64,000 nucleotides of DNA from Mytilus galloprovincialis. Lineage: Eukaryota; Mollusca; Bivalvia; Mytilida; Mytilidae. Each line of letters starts with the position of its first letter. Positions within the stretch are counted from its first letter, which is position 1. The DNA is taken from assembly GCF_965363235.1 (NCBI RefSeq), contig NC_134842.1, forward strand, positions 7,281,112-7,345,111. The letters are read 5' to 3'. Under the pieces are notes generated by a model. That model was not told where the DNA came from, made no database searches, and saw nothing but the letters and a program-made list of their open reading frames with translations. Positions 22,224 to 35,800 of the stretch are shown piece after piece. A program made the translations under genes and the position numbers.

Positions 22224-24658
22224 TCAAATTATCTTCGAATAGAAGGTATTTGATCGTCTGACTGCAGTATCATAGTCATAGATGGGTTCGTATTCTAGCA
22301 ATGTCTTGGCTTTGTCGTAAGTAACATAAAAGGTTGTATTTAAAAATGCTATGCTCCCGAATGTGAAATGCAAATTTGGCAAGTTGACTGGTTTAAACAG
22401 ACGAACTATATAAAGTAAACAATAAAATAAAAACATCATAAACATCGTAAACCAGTAGGGTATATACCAGGTTGATGGTCTGGAACCTACTAGATCTAAA
22501 AATGGTTTCATTACACCGGGCAATGTATCTGGTGGAGTGTCGTCTGCAGCAAAGAAAAAATGGCCGCCAAGAGCTGGATTGTTCGGTATTGATTCTGCTG
22601 CTTTCACAAACATCATTGCTGTATTTCCAACATAGCTATATTGTAAAATGGCTGTCATACGACCGACTAATGGATAAGTTGTTCCTTTGAAAGGCCTTAT
22701 TGAAAGTGGAATAGCCATATAGTCCAATTCGCCGTACATTGGTAACGGTAGAATGGCAATTGTTCGAAGCTGTTTTCCTAAAATGATAAGTTAAACTGAT
22801 TGTTTTATTTTGAAAAGAAATTGATTTAATTGCTTTAAATTATGTGTAGTGTTAAAGTCTCCATGTTCCAGACATTTTACCAGAATAAAACTCAAGGTTT
22901 TTAAAAAATAAATCAGATTGCGTGTTTCTGAAGAAAAAAAAACAAACAAACACACACATACTTTCATTACTGTTTTAACTCTCGTTTTTTCTTTTCAGAT
23001 TTATCTCAATATCTAAAACTACATCAATCGTATTTAAGCATATTTTTATGAATTGTACAAGAATCTTCATGTGTGTTTGAAAATACCTTTTCCAAGTCAG
23101 GAAAATTACAGTTATTGTCCATTCGTTTGATGTGTTTTATCATTTTGCCTTTTGGTTAAGATCTTTCCGTTTTGAATTTTCCTCGGAGTTTGTTATTTTT
23201 GTGATTATACTTTTTAGTTTTTTTGTCTGTATCAGTATCAAAGAGAAGATTTCCTAAGTTCAAAAAACTTGTATCTGATCCATGATTTCTAGGCTTTAAA
23301 CAAAAATATACTAAATGTTATGCAACCAATTCTCTCATAATTATAGTATGATGTAAAAAATATAATAACGAATATATACCATTGCTTAGTGTTGTTCCGT
23401 TTGCAGATATGACTATGTCTTGTGCTGTAAGTTTTGAATACGCATATGCATCAAAGTATAATTTTGATGGATGTTTTACTGTCGTTTCCGTTCCTCCACG
23501 TGACTCCTCCGGTCCGGCAAAGATACCACTGGAACCACAGTATATTAGATAAGGAACATTCTCCTCTCTACACGCTTCAATAATAGTCTGTGTACCTTTA
23601 TAAAATATGAGTTGAACAGTAAATTATATTTTATATGAGATACAATGAATGAAATGCTAGTGTTATATACTAAAGAGCATTTTGTTTCTTTCAATTTCTT
23701 TTAGTCAAAATGTATGTTTTTTCGTGTGTTAATTGCTCTGTGTGTTTATGTTAGAATTGATTGTTAATGTCTGTATCATTCTAAATGTTGTTTCATTTTT
23801 TTTTTTTTTCGTGAGGATAATTATGTGTAATGACTTTTTAAAGGCTGAGTTTTGTGAGATTTAAGTAGTTTTCATTTACGTATGAGGTTTTGCGACGGTT
23901 TTTTTTTTAATTGTCGTGTCTTCCGTTACAATAATGCCTGGCTTGTGTTATATCATTATGCCTTATTAAGTGTCGAAGGACAATAATGTCACGCATTCGA
24001 AAGTCAACCCAATAATGAACACGCACAATGCTTAGCAAAATAGTGATTTTACCTAATATATTTACTTCATGTAGAATCTTTCTATTCGGAAATAATGACC
24101 AGTCAATCATAGAGGCTATATGTAGAACAATGTCAACACCACGACAAGCTTGCTGGACAAGTGCCTGGTCGGTTATACTCCCTGTATACGATAGTATGCT
24201 TTGCTTTGCTTCAAATTCTACAAATAAATCCGAAATTCGTATCATTTGCATCCGTTTTCTTTCAAATCAAATAATTTCATAAGGTACTGAATTATAATCA
24301 TGAAATATAATTAAAAAATAAGCATTTTGTGGTTTCCGTTTTAATGTAGAAAACTGATAGTTTCAAACGATTTTTGCAACTGAATTCATATTTCATGAGT
24401 AAAAACATTATCATGAATGCCAGAATCGTCCACGGTCATACTTGCCTGAGGTAATTGCAATCTTAGTTTTTACATAATGTTTTTAACTTAAATTTATACT
24501 GGTTAATTATAAAAACCAATACCTAGCTTTTGTTCATATGGAACCTTGTCTAAAACTCGTATTTCTTTGACGCTATCACCATACAGCTGTAAATGTTTCA
24601 CTACATGTTGTCCGAGAAATCCACTTCCACCCGTTACCAAGACAACATACTTGCTCAT
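22224..24658 (-). CDS. 3-beta-hydroxysteroid dehydrogenase-like protein B
   Basis: Coding exons are 24523-24658, 24053-24217, 23380-23595 and 22224-22777. The 1071 nt give 356 residues, and exons 2 and 3 have the same lengths as in gene A. The start MSKYVVLVTGGSGFLGQHVV carries the Rossmann motif. The catalytic dyad is in DAYAYSKLTAQ, one residue later than in gene A. The serine cluster reads YCGSSG instead of YCSSSS, so the substrate pocket or proton relay may differ. LRTIAILPLPMYGEL and a membrane segment (WFTMFMMFLFYCLLYIVRLF) follow. I chose the internal Met because it aligns with A and C and because an intron acceptor (TTTTCATACAG) lies 15 bp upstream. Likely ER-bound sterol or steroid oxidation; substrate unknown. 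Confidence 0.9.
23085..23220 (+). repeat. CCAAGTCAGGAAAATTACAG-family fragment
   Basis: TTTCCAAGTCAGGAAAATTA, then GTCCATTCGTTTGATGTGTT and TTCCTCGGAGTTTGTTATTT match the copies at 41060-42360. In intron 3 of gene B. Confidence 0.55.
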
Positions 24659-24789
24659 CTTGCATAATTCATTCTGTATGAAAAAATGTAATAAAATGTT
24701 TGTCATCTAAAAGGTGCGACAAACGTAGTTATAATACTTGGAAAAGTTGTTAGTGGTTGATATTTGATGGTTAATATTTAACACCACTA

Positions 24790-24975
24790 TCAGCACTCCT
24801 GGCTAAATCATAGGTCAATTTGTTGAGTGAGTTTTCTCAACCGACCTATAACAGGAAAAGGGGCAATCTTATTCAACTGAGATCGAAATCGAGAGCATCT
24901 TGCCCGAAGTCGGGTTCGACATCATAACAGAAGTGTTAGCAGACCAGTAATCACTGAAGATGGACCACTTCGAGA
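24790..24975 (-). repeat. tRNA-derived SINE, minus orientation, degraded
   Basis: The complement shows GATTACTGGTCTGCTAACAC then GTCGAACCCGACTT, which looks like a tRNA B box, followed by GATGCTCTCGATTTCGATCT. The same order occurs at 38910-39140 on the plus strand. Confidence 0.45.
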
Positions 24976-26039
24976 ACACACACCCCTCCCCCCTCCCAAC
25001 ACCACCCATCCTCGTTGCTATAGGCAATCTGGTATGATCTCAATATCCACTATATACCTAGTAATAATTTTTACATTACAATTAAATCAAAGTCCTTTTA
25101 AATTTGTTCTAGATGCTGTCCTAAGTTAACTGTCGTTCATGTTATTTTATTAATCAAATATTTAATTGAGTCTTAACACTATCTCTTTATCTAGACAAAT
25201 ATTTCAAGCAGTTCTAGCTTAAATGCATGCCTTTTTTTTAAATCAAGAAAACAATGTATACATTATATAATGATGCAACTACTACTTACAAACTGGATCT
25301 ATCAATACTATACTAGACGGTCGATGTCCAACTGTCTATCTTAGAATCAGTATAAATATATCAAATTAATATAAATAGTCATAATATTTAAATATATTCG
25401 TTTTTATTTATATGAGATAACATTTTACACGTATCGATATTAAATTCAAACACCTGTGCCACTTTGTAAGAAATTGAAAAACTAATAGAATATATTTCTC
25501 TAAAAAGTAACATTTGAAAATGAATAGGATAAACTCGGATGAGAAAAAAACCTGTGAACTATATTTGTTCCATTGTCAATCTCAATAAATGAACTCGATT
25601 GATTTGAATGATGTCGAAATTTAAACATAGTTTATGCGAAATATGCAGCTTATTTTTTTTTTGGACTGAAAAAAAGAAGACAAAGAGCATTGCTGACTAG
25701 GGACAGGCACATACAGTTATTGTTAGATTAAACTACTAGTTTTTTTTAAATCTCAAATAAGAATTAGAAGATACCAAAGGGGAGATACAAAATCGTCAGT
25801 AGAAGAGAAAATGAAAATATTACTGAAAAAAAAAACTAAAATCAAGGAAAACGTGGTAAACTGAAGACTTTGCAACACGCACTGAACTAAAAAAAAAATA
25901 CACTCATCATGTCTTTCAAGAGGTATAGGAACGAGAACTCAAAATAATCTGATTTTTATTTTCATAATAATGTTTAATAGACTTATTTTTATATATTTTT
26001 TTTAAGTCTGAAGTTTTATTACTAGCAATTTGCGTCCTT

Positions 26040-26195
26040 CTAGACATATTATTAAAGTAATTCATCGGAAATGGGGAATGTATCAAAGAGACAACAACCC
26101 GACCATAGAGCAAACAACAGCAGAAGGTCACCAACAGGTCTTCAATGCATCGAGAAATTCCCGCACCCGAAACGTTCTTCAGCTGGAATACATGC
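26040..26195 (-). repeat. retroelement 3' tail fragment, minus
   Basis: AAATGGGGAATGTATCAAAG, ACAACCCGACCATAGAGCAA and TCTTCAATGCATCGAGAAAT are the complement of the tail at 4310-4440. The ORFs here are shadows. Confidence 0.65.
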
Positions 26196-26470
26196 ATACA
26201 TATGCATACATGTGTGGTCAAAAGTTTGACATATCAAATTAACTGTCAAATACTGCAGGCTTGAGATGAAAAAGACGATATTTATTAATAAACTTCAAAT
26301 AAATGAATAATAATATACTAACTCTCCAATCTCAATTTTATTAGTTATAAGTTACAAAATTAATGAATATAGAAAATAGTTTCATTCTACTGCACTTTGT
26401 ATAGATTTCTATCGGGACTTTAATCATTCATTATTTAAATAGTGTCAATGCGTGATAAATGTGATAACAC

Positions 26471-26491
26471 AAGGTCACGTGGGTTATAACT
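26471..26491 (+). promoter_or_regulatory. candidate promoter block of gene C (AAGGTCA, E-box, TATA-like)
   Basis: AAGGTCACGTG joins a nuclear-receptor half-site (AAGGTCA) to an E-box (CACGTG), followed by GTTATAACT. It lies about 60 bp before a likely 5' UTR exon end (donor AACAAAG then GTAAGA at 26549). NR5A and ERR receptors bind extended AAGGTCA half-sites, and NR5A controls vertebrate HSD3B genes. Use here is inferred. Confidence 0.3.
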
Positions 26492-26896
26492 AGTTCACTA
26501 GTTTACCATAGTACTTAACTACTTTTAAAAATATCACACATAACAAAGGTAAGAATGTAAACTATTTTTAACATGTTTAACTTCCTGTTTTTCTTATATA
26601 CTAGTATTATTGGACCGAGTTTATTTTATATAGCTAGCATGATGGTTGAATAGATCATTCATCATCTGGAATTTATAAAAACTACATTATAGTAGAATTT
26701 GGAAAATACGTAAATGAGACGAGAAACACTGTTTATTTTTTTTTATAAAAAGATGGCCATTGGAACCTTATGTTATTATGATTCAAGCTTAAGTAGGCCT
26801 TAAAAAATTATTATGCAAGTTCACGTTTTAAAAAGAAAATTGTGTTAACATTTCCCAATCTTTATTATGTGAAACAGAAGACAACTCAAAAGAAAG

Positions 26897-29800
26897 ATGG
26901 CTAGTGGTGTTGTCTTGGTAACTGGTGGGAGCGGATGTTTAGGACAACATATTATCAAACATTTACACCTTCTGGGAACTGATGTCAAAGAAATTCGTAT
27001 TTTAGATGTTGTGAAATACGAACAAAAACTAGGTATGGCCTCATAATAATATTTCATAATTCCTTTGACAAATGCATCATGAACATTGAAAGTTACATGT
27101 GATTTATCTTAACTGTTACAATGTTTTTTTTTAACATGTGTAATAAAGTTTAAGAAAGTCGCCATATCAAGAATAAGTAATATTTATTTAAATGTTTTGA
27201 ACTTTGTGAACTTTATTCTCACAAAACTACATGTCATAGTTACAGAGAAAATATATATTTACAATTACATATATGATTTTATAAGCATGCACATGTGTGA
27301 ACAAATAACGTAACTTAACTTGGAGGACTGACTTTCACCAGTATTGTTTTTATAAACTTACATAATTTTTCTAAAATGATAATATTGTCTGAATTAAATA
27401 AACTATCAAATTTGTATGTATTTGGATTTTTACAGCAATATTCAGGTAGAAATTTCTTTCTCTCTAAATGTAAAGATTTACAAGTCATTATATAATGATA
27501 TTCGTCACCGATTTCACTTGAATTGCATAGATGACAAAGTCTGTCGTTTCGTGACAAGCCTCGCCATCTTCCCGTCTCAATTGGTAAACGGTGACTACCG
27601 CATCTAAATTTGCAGTATACAAATAATAAATTATTAGGCAATATGTTGAGATAATTCTCAAATTTCAGATTATTTTTAAAAATTCTATAACATAGACATT
27701 TAGGTAAGGTTTCTATCTGTGACAAACATAATTGTGTGAACTGATCTTTAAGCTTTTGTTCCACACTTTTTGATACCCATTTGTCAGCAAAATGAAGGTT
27801 CCAAATATTAGACATTCCACAATTATTAAAAATATTTTTAATATAAATCAACCATTTACTTTCAAAACCATAGTTATTTAAATTTATAAGTAATAGTTTA
27901 TAAAGAACATGAGCAATTTTATACTCTTTACCGTTTATAATTCTGCCCCAAAAATTTATCATACGAACTTTTGCATAAAGAAATAATGGGAATCTGCCCA
28001 GTTCTGCATAAACTATACAATCTGGGGTTGATTGCTTCAAATGTAAAATGAGTTTACAAAATTTTAGGTGTACTCGCTCTAACAAGTCAAAGTTTTCAAA
28101 CCCCCAAATCTCTGATCCATATAACAAAATAGGTACAACAGCCTTATCAAAGAGATCTAGTTGACATTCAATAGATAAGTTATTAATTCTACTTTTCTTC
28201 AAGATAGAATACATAGCCTTTATTCCTTGATCTCGTAAGTATTTTCTAGTTTGTAAAAAAGAACCACTTTTAGAAAAAAATATTCCTAAATATTTATAAT
28301 TTTTAACAATCTCAATTTCATTATCATTAATAAAAAAATTCAAATTTTGTGGAAGTCTGCCATTTGCAAAAACAAGAATTTTTGTTTTATCAACATTTAC
28401 CTTAAGTTGCCATTTGTTACAATATATGGCAAAATTGTTTAACATATTTTGTAATTCAGTGCTACTATCCGCTAATAAAACAGTGTCATCAGCATATAAC
28501 AGTAAGAAAATCTTAAGATACACATCTAGTTCATTTTCTAGGTCTGCACTTATTGACTGTAAACCTTTTGAATCTAACTCTTCTAAAAATGCTTGTAAAT
28601 CGTTTAGATATACAGAAAACAGAGCAGGCGATAGATTTTCACCTTGCCGTACACCAATTTCGCAAGGGAAGAAGTCAGATTTCTCATTATTGAAAACAAC
28701 ACGGGATTTTATATCATTATACATATTTTGTATAACTCGGAAAAATTTTCCGTTAATATTATTATTCAACAGTTTAAATAAAAGGAGATTTCTTTGAATA
28801 GAATCAAAAGCTCTCTGAAAATCAATGAACGCACAAAATAACTTTTTCTTCTTTAATTTCAATAGCTCGAAAAAGGCATAAATAGCAAAAATATGATCAT
28901 TTGTGTTGTATCCTGGTCTAAAACCTGCTTGGTTTTCTTCTAAAATTAAAAACTCATCTAAATAATCACCAAGTCTACTGCTTAAAATGGAAGTAAATAT
29001 TTTACCTAAACTTGATAGTAATGTTATTGGCCGATAGTTTTTCGGTTCCCTTTTACTACCTTTGTTTTTAAACACTGGAATAACATTTCCTAAAAGCCAT
29101 ATTTCAGGTAAAAAACCTGTATCAAAAATTAAATTGAACATATATACATATATATCTAACATCAATTCAGAAGATGATGAAATATACTCATTTATTATCA
29201 AGTCGTCACCAGGTGACTTATTATTTTTAACACTTTGTATACCTTTGATAACCTCGTCTCTTGTTATTGTTTTGTTCAAAAAATAATTTGATCTATCACC
29301 ATCAAAATTGTTATCTAGTTCAATATTTGCTCTGTTAAGAGTATCTTTATTCATTTCTTTAAAAAAATCATAAAACTGTTTGATATCAATGTCATTATTC
29401 ACTGGACATTTAAACTTATTAAAAAATTTCCAAAAATCACGTGGCTTTTTCATACGTAATTCTTTCATTTTCTTCTTCAAGTCATGATTATAGAGACGAA
29501 TGCTATCATCCATAGTTTTTTTATACATTTTTTCACTATTTCGTAGTCTAACTTTGAAAATATTAGAACCGTAATGTTTATACAATCTTAATGACTTTCT
29601 ATAATCTCTTCTACTATTTTTACAATCGTGATTAAACCATTCTTTATTGTTATATTCTTCTTTTGAATTACTACAATCTTTCGTAACTACACCAAAAGTT
29701 TTTTCTGCTGAATCAAGCAAAATTTTAGTAACATTGGTAACAATTTCATTTACACTGTTTTGATCTACTTTACTTATATCATCATGTATTTCTAAGATAT

Positions 29801-32800
29801 GTGACAATAAATCATTAACCTCATCTCTGTTTATGTTACTTTTAAAATCAGTACTCTTTTCATGTTTCCATTTACCTATGTATTTTTCATTATTTCTGAT
29901 ACATGTATTTTCTTTTAGCATATCTGTTTTTACATTACAATCTAATTTTAAAAAGATTGGTTTATGAATATCCGAATATAAATTGCTAAATTGCATTATT
30001 TCAAAATCAACAATTTTCTGAAATATATTTGCCGAGCCCATTACGTAGTCAACTACGCTTGAGTTACGACTTGTCGGGTTACCAACTTTGTCAGATAAAA
30101 ATCGACCGTTCAATATAAATATGTTGTTATTTTTACAAAAACTGATAAGCTTTCTGCCATATGTATTAACTGTTTGATCTTGAGAATTTCTTTTCCTCGG
30201 TATACCAAGGTCGTCTAAAATGCCTATTTCAGAAAACTCATTAAAATCAATCAATTCATTTACAAATGTATCATCAAAATCATCTATATCATAAAAATCA
30301 GCTAATGTACCAGTACGACTATTAAAATCGCCAAATAAGCAGACATATTGTGAATCTTTATACATATTATGCAGTTCTATTTCTATCTCAGATATAGCAT
30401 CATCTGCTGTATATAAAGTATTAATAGGTGGAATGTAAATAACACCACATATTAGATCTTGTGGTAACTGTACTAATTTCTTACAAATTTTAAACCAAAA
30501 GACAAAAGGACAATTTGAATCAATTGGAGTGATATAATTGTTTAAAGAACTTTTATGTCCAAAAGCTAAACCACCTGATCTATAATTTGAGATTTTTTTT
30601 CTATTTTTACAATAAAAAGTAAAATTTTCTAAAGATATATCATCTAAGTCATCTAATTTGGTCTCTGAGAAACAAACAATATCATGCTCTTGTAATAAAT
30701 TTCTAAATTCTGGATATAAGAGTTTAGACTTTAAACCACATACATTTAGTATCAATAATTGTAATTTATTGTTTTCTTTAGAAGTAAAGTCAAGACAAGT
30801 CAAGTTTATTAATACACTCAGGCACATATTGTGTGCAACAAGAGCAGCATTATGTAGTATACAAAATAATAAATTGCTCAATAAATATTACAAATAAAAA
30901 ATAACGCAAACCTTTTATCACTACGGGTGAAAAAGAAGTTTTCAGTATCTGTGAAATAAGTTTAGGATAGTACTAGCGTAGAAATAATTTTTCAAGATAG
31001 ATTATTGATAGAGTTCATGCACTTCGCACTAATTTGTATAGGCCAGGCTTTAAATTACGTATCAGGTTCGTCAGAATTAATTCTATTCCGCTTCAGCATT
31101 TCCCGCAGATTTGGTATCGGACGATTCCATGAGTTAAAATCACTGGGTCGGGTCGAATTAATTAATGGACATTTATCCGATAATTCATCGGCTTCAAAAA
31201 TTTGGCTGTTTCTGTTCGGTATTTCCTTGCGATCCATGTATTTTGATACTCTGTCATCGTTTGTTTTGTACAATTCTCCTTCTATGAAAAGTTTATCTCT
31301 TATCAAAACAGCTTTCTTTCGGTCTTTCTTTGCCTGCTTTAAAACAGGATATAGGCTTTTCCTCTTCTTTTCAATTTTTACAGGAAATTGTGCGCGGACA
31401 GAAATGTTTGTCCCCTTTAATTTGTGACAGTTCCTCATGACTAACTGTTTATCTTTCAAAGATACAAACTTAATCATTATATATTGTCTTTGCTTTCCGA
31501 AACGATGTACAGAAACGAAATTCATATTTTCAACGATTCCGAGTTTTTTGCGGATAAAATCCCTTACAATGTTCTCTGTATCCCAATTTGGCTCGTGCTT
31601 TAATCCGGATATAATGATATTGTTAGTCATTGATCTCCATTGTAACTCTTCGACATCGCTCTCCATATTTGACAATCGGTCATTGACGCATTTTATATCG
31701 AATGTGTTTTCTTTGTTATCTTTTGCTTCTTCTAGCAATGATATTTTCGACACATTTTCTTTGCAGCGATCTATAATTTTATGCACAACCGTACTCATTT
31801 GTTCTCCTTTTTCTTCGATCATTTTATTTCGGTTCAACACAATTTCGCACTTCTGTTCCACGTGTTCAATTCTTGTTATCATTGCGTCTAATTTCCCCTC
31901 AAATTGCGATATCCTTGAAACTTCCCGCTCAAGCTTTCCACATTTTGTCTGGAGATCTGCCACGACAGCAAGTACAGAGTTTAATATAGAGATAGTTTTG
32001 GTATCAAGTGCTTTGTATTCCGACATTATTATTCAAAATATATATAATAAAGTTATTGTTGTTGCAATTGAACGCCGAGAGAACAATGGAGAACAATCAA
32101 TCTCCACTAACAACCCGACGACGTTAGCAACATTAGCATTAGCTACAAATCTCTTGTAGTAAACGAAATATTCAGAATATTTTTCATTATTGTCGTGAAA
32201 TCTGTAAAGTTGTTGAAAAATTAATTTTACCGTTCGAATAAAATCCTCAAAATCTATGACTCCATTCCATTTGTTAAGTTTATATGCTGGCCTAGATCTT
32301 ACTAGTTAGAGTTTTTGCCGGAGCAAAAAAAGCATGACTGTCCTTGCCAGTACTTCCGCCAATCAGTGAATAGAATTAACACTTTTACTACGGTGAAAAT
32401 CTGTTCCGCTTGAGTAATTTGGTTGACAACAACTGTTCTTTAATCCTCCTTGACCTCCTTAACTTGGGGTTTGCGATTTACGGGGGTCTCGACCAGTGTT
32501 TCTTGTTTGATTATTAAGACCGTGGATGGAAGTTTTCGGGCGTGCCCCTCGTCCAATATATAGTTGTCTTTCATTTGTCTCCATTCTTGCCTCGTCGCTT
32601 CTGTCAGGTGGGATGAATTCAGCCCCGTCAATAAATAAACGATCCTTTTTTAAATGAACCTTCCGTTTTTGACTTTTGGCTTCTTTGAAGTAGGGCCACA
32701 GTATCTTTCTCCTGTCATTAATTTCTTTGGGAAATTGTTCATTCACTCCAAAATGGGTCCCTTTCAACGCCGAAGCAGCGTATCGAACTTGCTCCTGTCT

Positions 32801-35800
32801 TTGAAGTTTTTGAAACGACAAACTATCGGTCTAGTATTGTATAAGTTTCTATTTTGTCGGTCTTTAACAGAAGATTCCTTTCCAAATCTGTGTGCCCTAT
32901 GGAAATCGATAGCGGAGTCCATTTTCATCTCATTTCTCATGAATTGTCTCAGTAAGTCCTCCGTATCCTCTGTTTCATTGGTCAGGGGTAGTCCAGTAAA
33001 CACCAAATTCTCCCTCATAGATCTGGTTTGCAGATCTAAGTGTTTATTATGTAGGTTACTGAGATCAGATTTTAAATTATCAACATCAAGTGACATATCA
33101 TTAAACCCAGCTTGTAACTGAGAGACTGAAGAGGTGACTGTCGTATGATCTGTTTTACTTATTTCAAACTGTTCATTGACAAATTCCATGCTTTTTTCGA
33201 CATCGTCCATACGTTTAGAAACTTTATCAACATTTTTGACGAGATTATTCATGGTTGATTCAAATTTACATAGTTTTTCATTAACTTTATCTAGGGTTGT
33301 GAGTTTTTCAAAAATCTTATCTACTTTGAGTACTAGGGCCTCTATTATACCCTGAGTATCGGTACCTTGATTCATAGTAGATTGCATAACAGGTTGCATC
33401 ATATTAGGGAAAGGACTGGAAGTAGTGCCAGTAAAAAAATCTGGTGATCTCTGATTGAACATCTGCATATTAGACTGTGGTATTTGCATCTGTTGCACAT
33501 TCGGTGACATACAATAGGTATTCATATTCATCTTTTTTTGTAGATAGGTTGTCAACAGAAGTGGGTTTTCCCTCAGACTTTGATTTATTTACTGTTTTTA
33601 TTTCATTTACATTGTTTGTTTTTTATTTCTAGCGTGAGCACTGTTCGTCGTTAACTTACTTGGGTTTTCTCCACTGTCATTTTGTCCTTTCGATTTTTTT
33701 CGTTTCGTCCCAGATTTGCCATTTTTCTTCGAATTCATGTATTACACTAATATGATCATTTTATGGAGTAAAAGAGAATCTCACATAAACCACTATAATG
33801 TTAATTAATCCATTTTTTTTAAATTTTCAGACAGAGAAAAAATGTATGCCTCTTATTTCTCGCACATGCGCACCCACTGTTTCATAATTTCTTAACAGAT
33901 GAATATACATACAAGTATACGCAAATGTGCGAAGCATGAAGAATGTCTTGATCTCCCTTTTAATATTTGGTTTGTTCAACTTGAAATTAATAACATACGA
34001 TTTACACATGAAAAACATCAAACTCATGTTTCCTTCGATTTTCAACAGAACTTATGATTAAAAGGGGATATGGGGTATATGTCTTGAGTTCATCTGGCAT
34101 AGATGGCAAATACAGGGTAGGTTAAGGTAAAGGTGGCAGCAACACAGTTTCATACAAGATAGACCTGTAGGTTCTTTGAAGTATTTATAACCCCTTATTT
34201 TTCGGTATAACTCCGTGAATTTCGGCACGGGTTACATCAAAGTCTGTAGGTCTATAATTGACACTGTGGCTGCTTTAAACGCAAGGCCGTATACAATAGA
34301 TACAAATTTATTAACACAAGTTTACAGCTTGAAAGCTAGGGGAAGACTGCCACAGCAATAGTTTACAAAACATACAAAAATTCATTAATCCCAAGTTAAG
34401 GACCTTAAGAACATTATAAAAGGCTCTCATGCAATATATCTTTCATTGTCTAATCTTTTGCAATAATAAACGGATTATTGTCCTCCGGCTTAACTTAGCA
34501 AAATAGCGATCATTGCATCTTTTGAACGGTTGAGTATAAGTTTCGCACTTTTGACAGCCATCGGATTCAATAATATTTATGGTTTATGGTACCGGATAAG
34601 ATCTTTCCGAGCACTGAAGCTGAGAGAGGAAGAAATATTTTGTCTTACAACAGGCCACTTAAGGACCACTCTAGGAGTTGTTATACAAATATTTTTTTGC
34701 GTTCAGAGAGCACGTTAATCAACCTATTACATGAAACTTCGGATTAAATGTCGTCTCCATTACGAACAAAAGTGTCTGCGTATGTGTACATCCCACACAA
34801 CCTACTATATACCACACTTTAGCAAGGGATGGGAAATCTTTAGTATGAAGAGTTAACCCGTGTTGAAACCAATATTAATTCTAGTCCCCAATAAATTATT
34901 TCTTAAATAACCCACAATGCCGTACCATATATAATGCTCGAGGTTACAAAAGTACTTTATCACTGATATCATAGCAGCCTATGATCATCATTTCTACTAT
35001 CAATAGCTGTCCTTCACATTTAATGTCATATAACAATGTCACAAACTGACATTAAGACACCGCCTGTTTTAATGCAGAGAAAAAAAACTGTACAAATTTT
35101 GAAAACAGAAAAACAAAAAGAACATTTTGATTATTTCTTTTCCGGAGCATCTAAGATCACCTTAAGGTTTTTGGTTGAATTGATGTTGCTCCGTCATATA
35201 GTTATTTTTTATGTTGTGTTTTGTGTACTATTGGTTTTGTCTGCTGGTCTTATTCTATTTATAGCCATGGCCTCGTCAGTTTATTTCGACTTAAGTGTTT
35301 GGTTATCTCTTTGGTATATATATATCGCATGTCTTTAATATCGCTTTAAACTCTTTTAAATTGGTTAATTGATGCGCACCCAAAATAGATTAGATAATCT
35401 TTATGTATAAAAGTCCTAATAATGTTGATTGGTGAATGGAATAAATCTAGTGAAGATTACCAAAAGTTTGTAAAGCATAAATGTTTCGTTCATAAATATA
35501 TAATGTTCTTACATTCGTTAAACCATTTCTTGTGCATGTCTGTTTCAGATTTTGAAAAAAGTAAACCAATGAAAATGTTTGTTGGAAGTATCACTGACCA
35601 ATCAGTGGTCAATGAAGCATGTGATGGCGTGGATGTTGTTCTTCATATTGCATCACTGATAGACTGGAGGTTATTTCCTAATCATAAGACTTTACACGAG
35701 GTTAATGTCACAGGTAATGGTGAATAGACAAAAATAAATTCGTGCCGCGAAATTGTGTTTCAGTTTAGAAAAAAATGGTAAAAGAAAAAAAAGTACTTCT

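Larger units (their letters stand above)
24680..26460. other. divergent intergenic region between genes B and C
   Basis: About 1.8 kb separates the minus-strand gene B from the plus-strand gene C. Besides a SINE and a minus-orientation retroelement tail (26040-26190) I see no gene. Promoters of both genes should lie here. Confidence 0.4.
27190..33760 (-). mobile_element. LINE (APE-type non-LTR retrotransposon), antisense in intron 1 of gene C
   Basis: On the minus strand: an ORF1-like region (33738-32440), a second ORF1 (32026-31055), ORF2 (30881-27315) and a short 3' UTR. ORF2 and the second ORF1 are open end to end, suggesting a young insertion. The ends are approximate because no target duplication was identified. 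The clade is not assigned; an L1-type coiled-coil ORF1 is paired with an endonuclease/RT ORF2 lacking an obvious RNase H domain. Confidence 0.85.

Noticed and set aside
31437-32159. 240-residue plus ORF
   Set aside because: Complement of LINE ORF1; the minus frame has the coiled-coil and RRM-like features.
35036-35338. 100-residue plus ORF with a hydrophobic segment
   Set aside because: Its C-terminal half lies in a reversed dispersed repeat, and nothing supports a gene in this intron.
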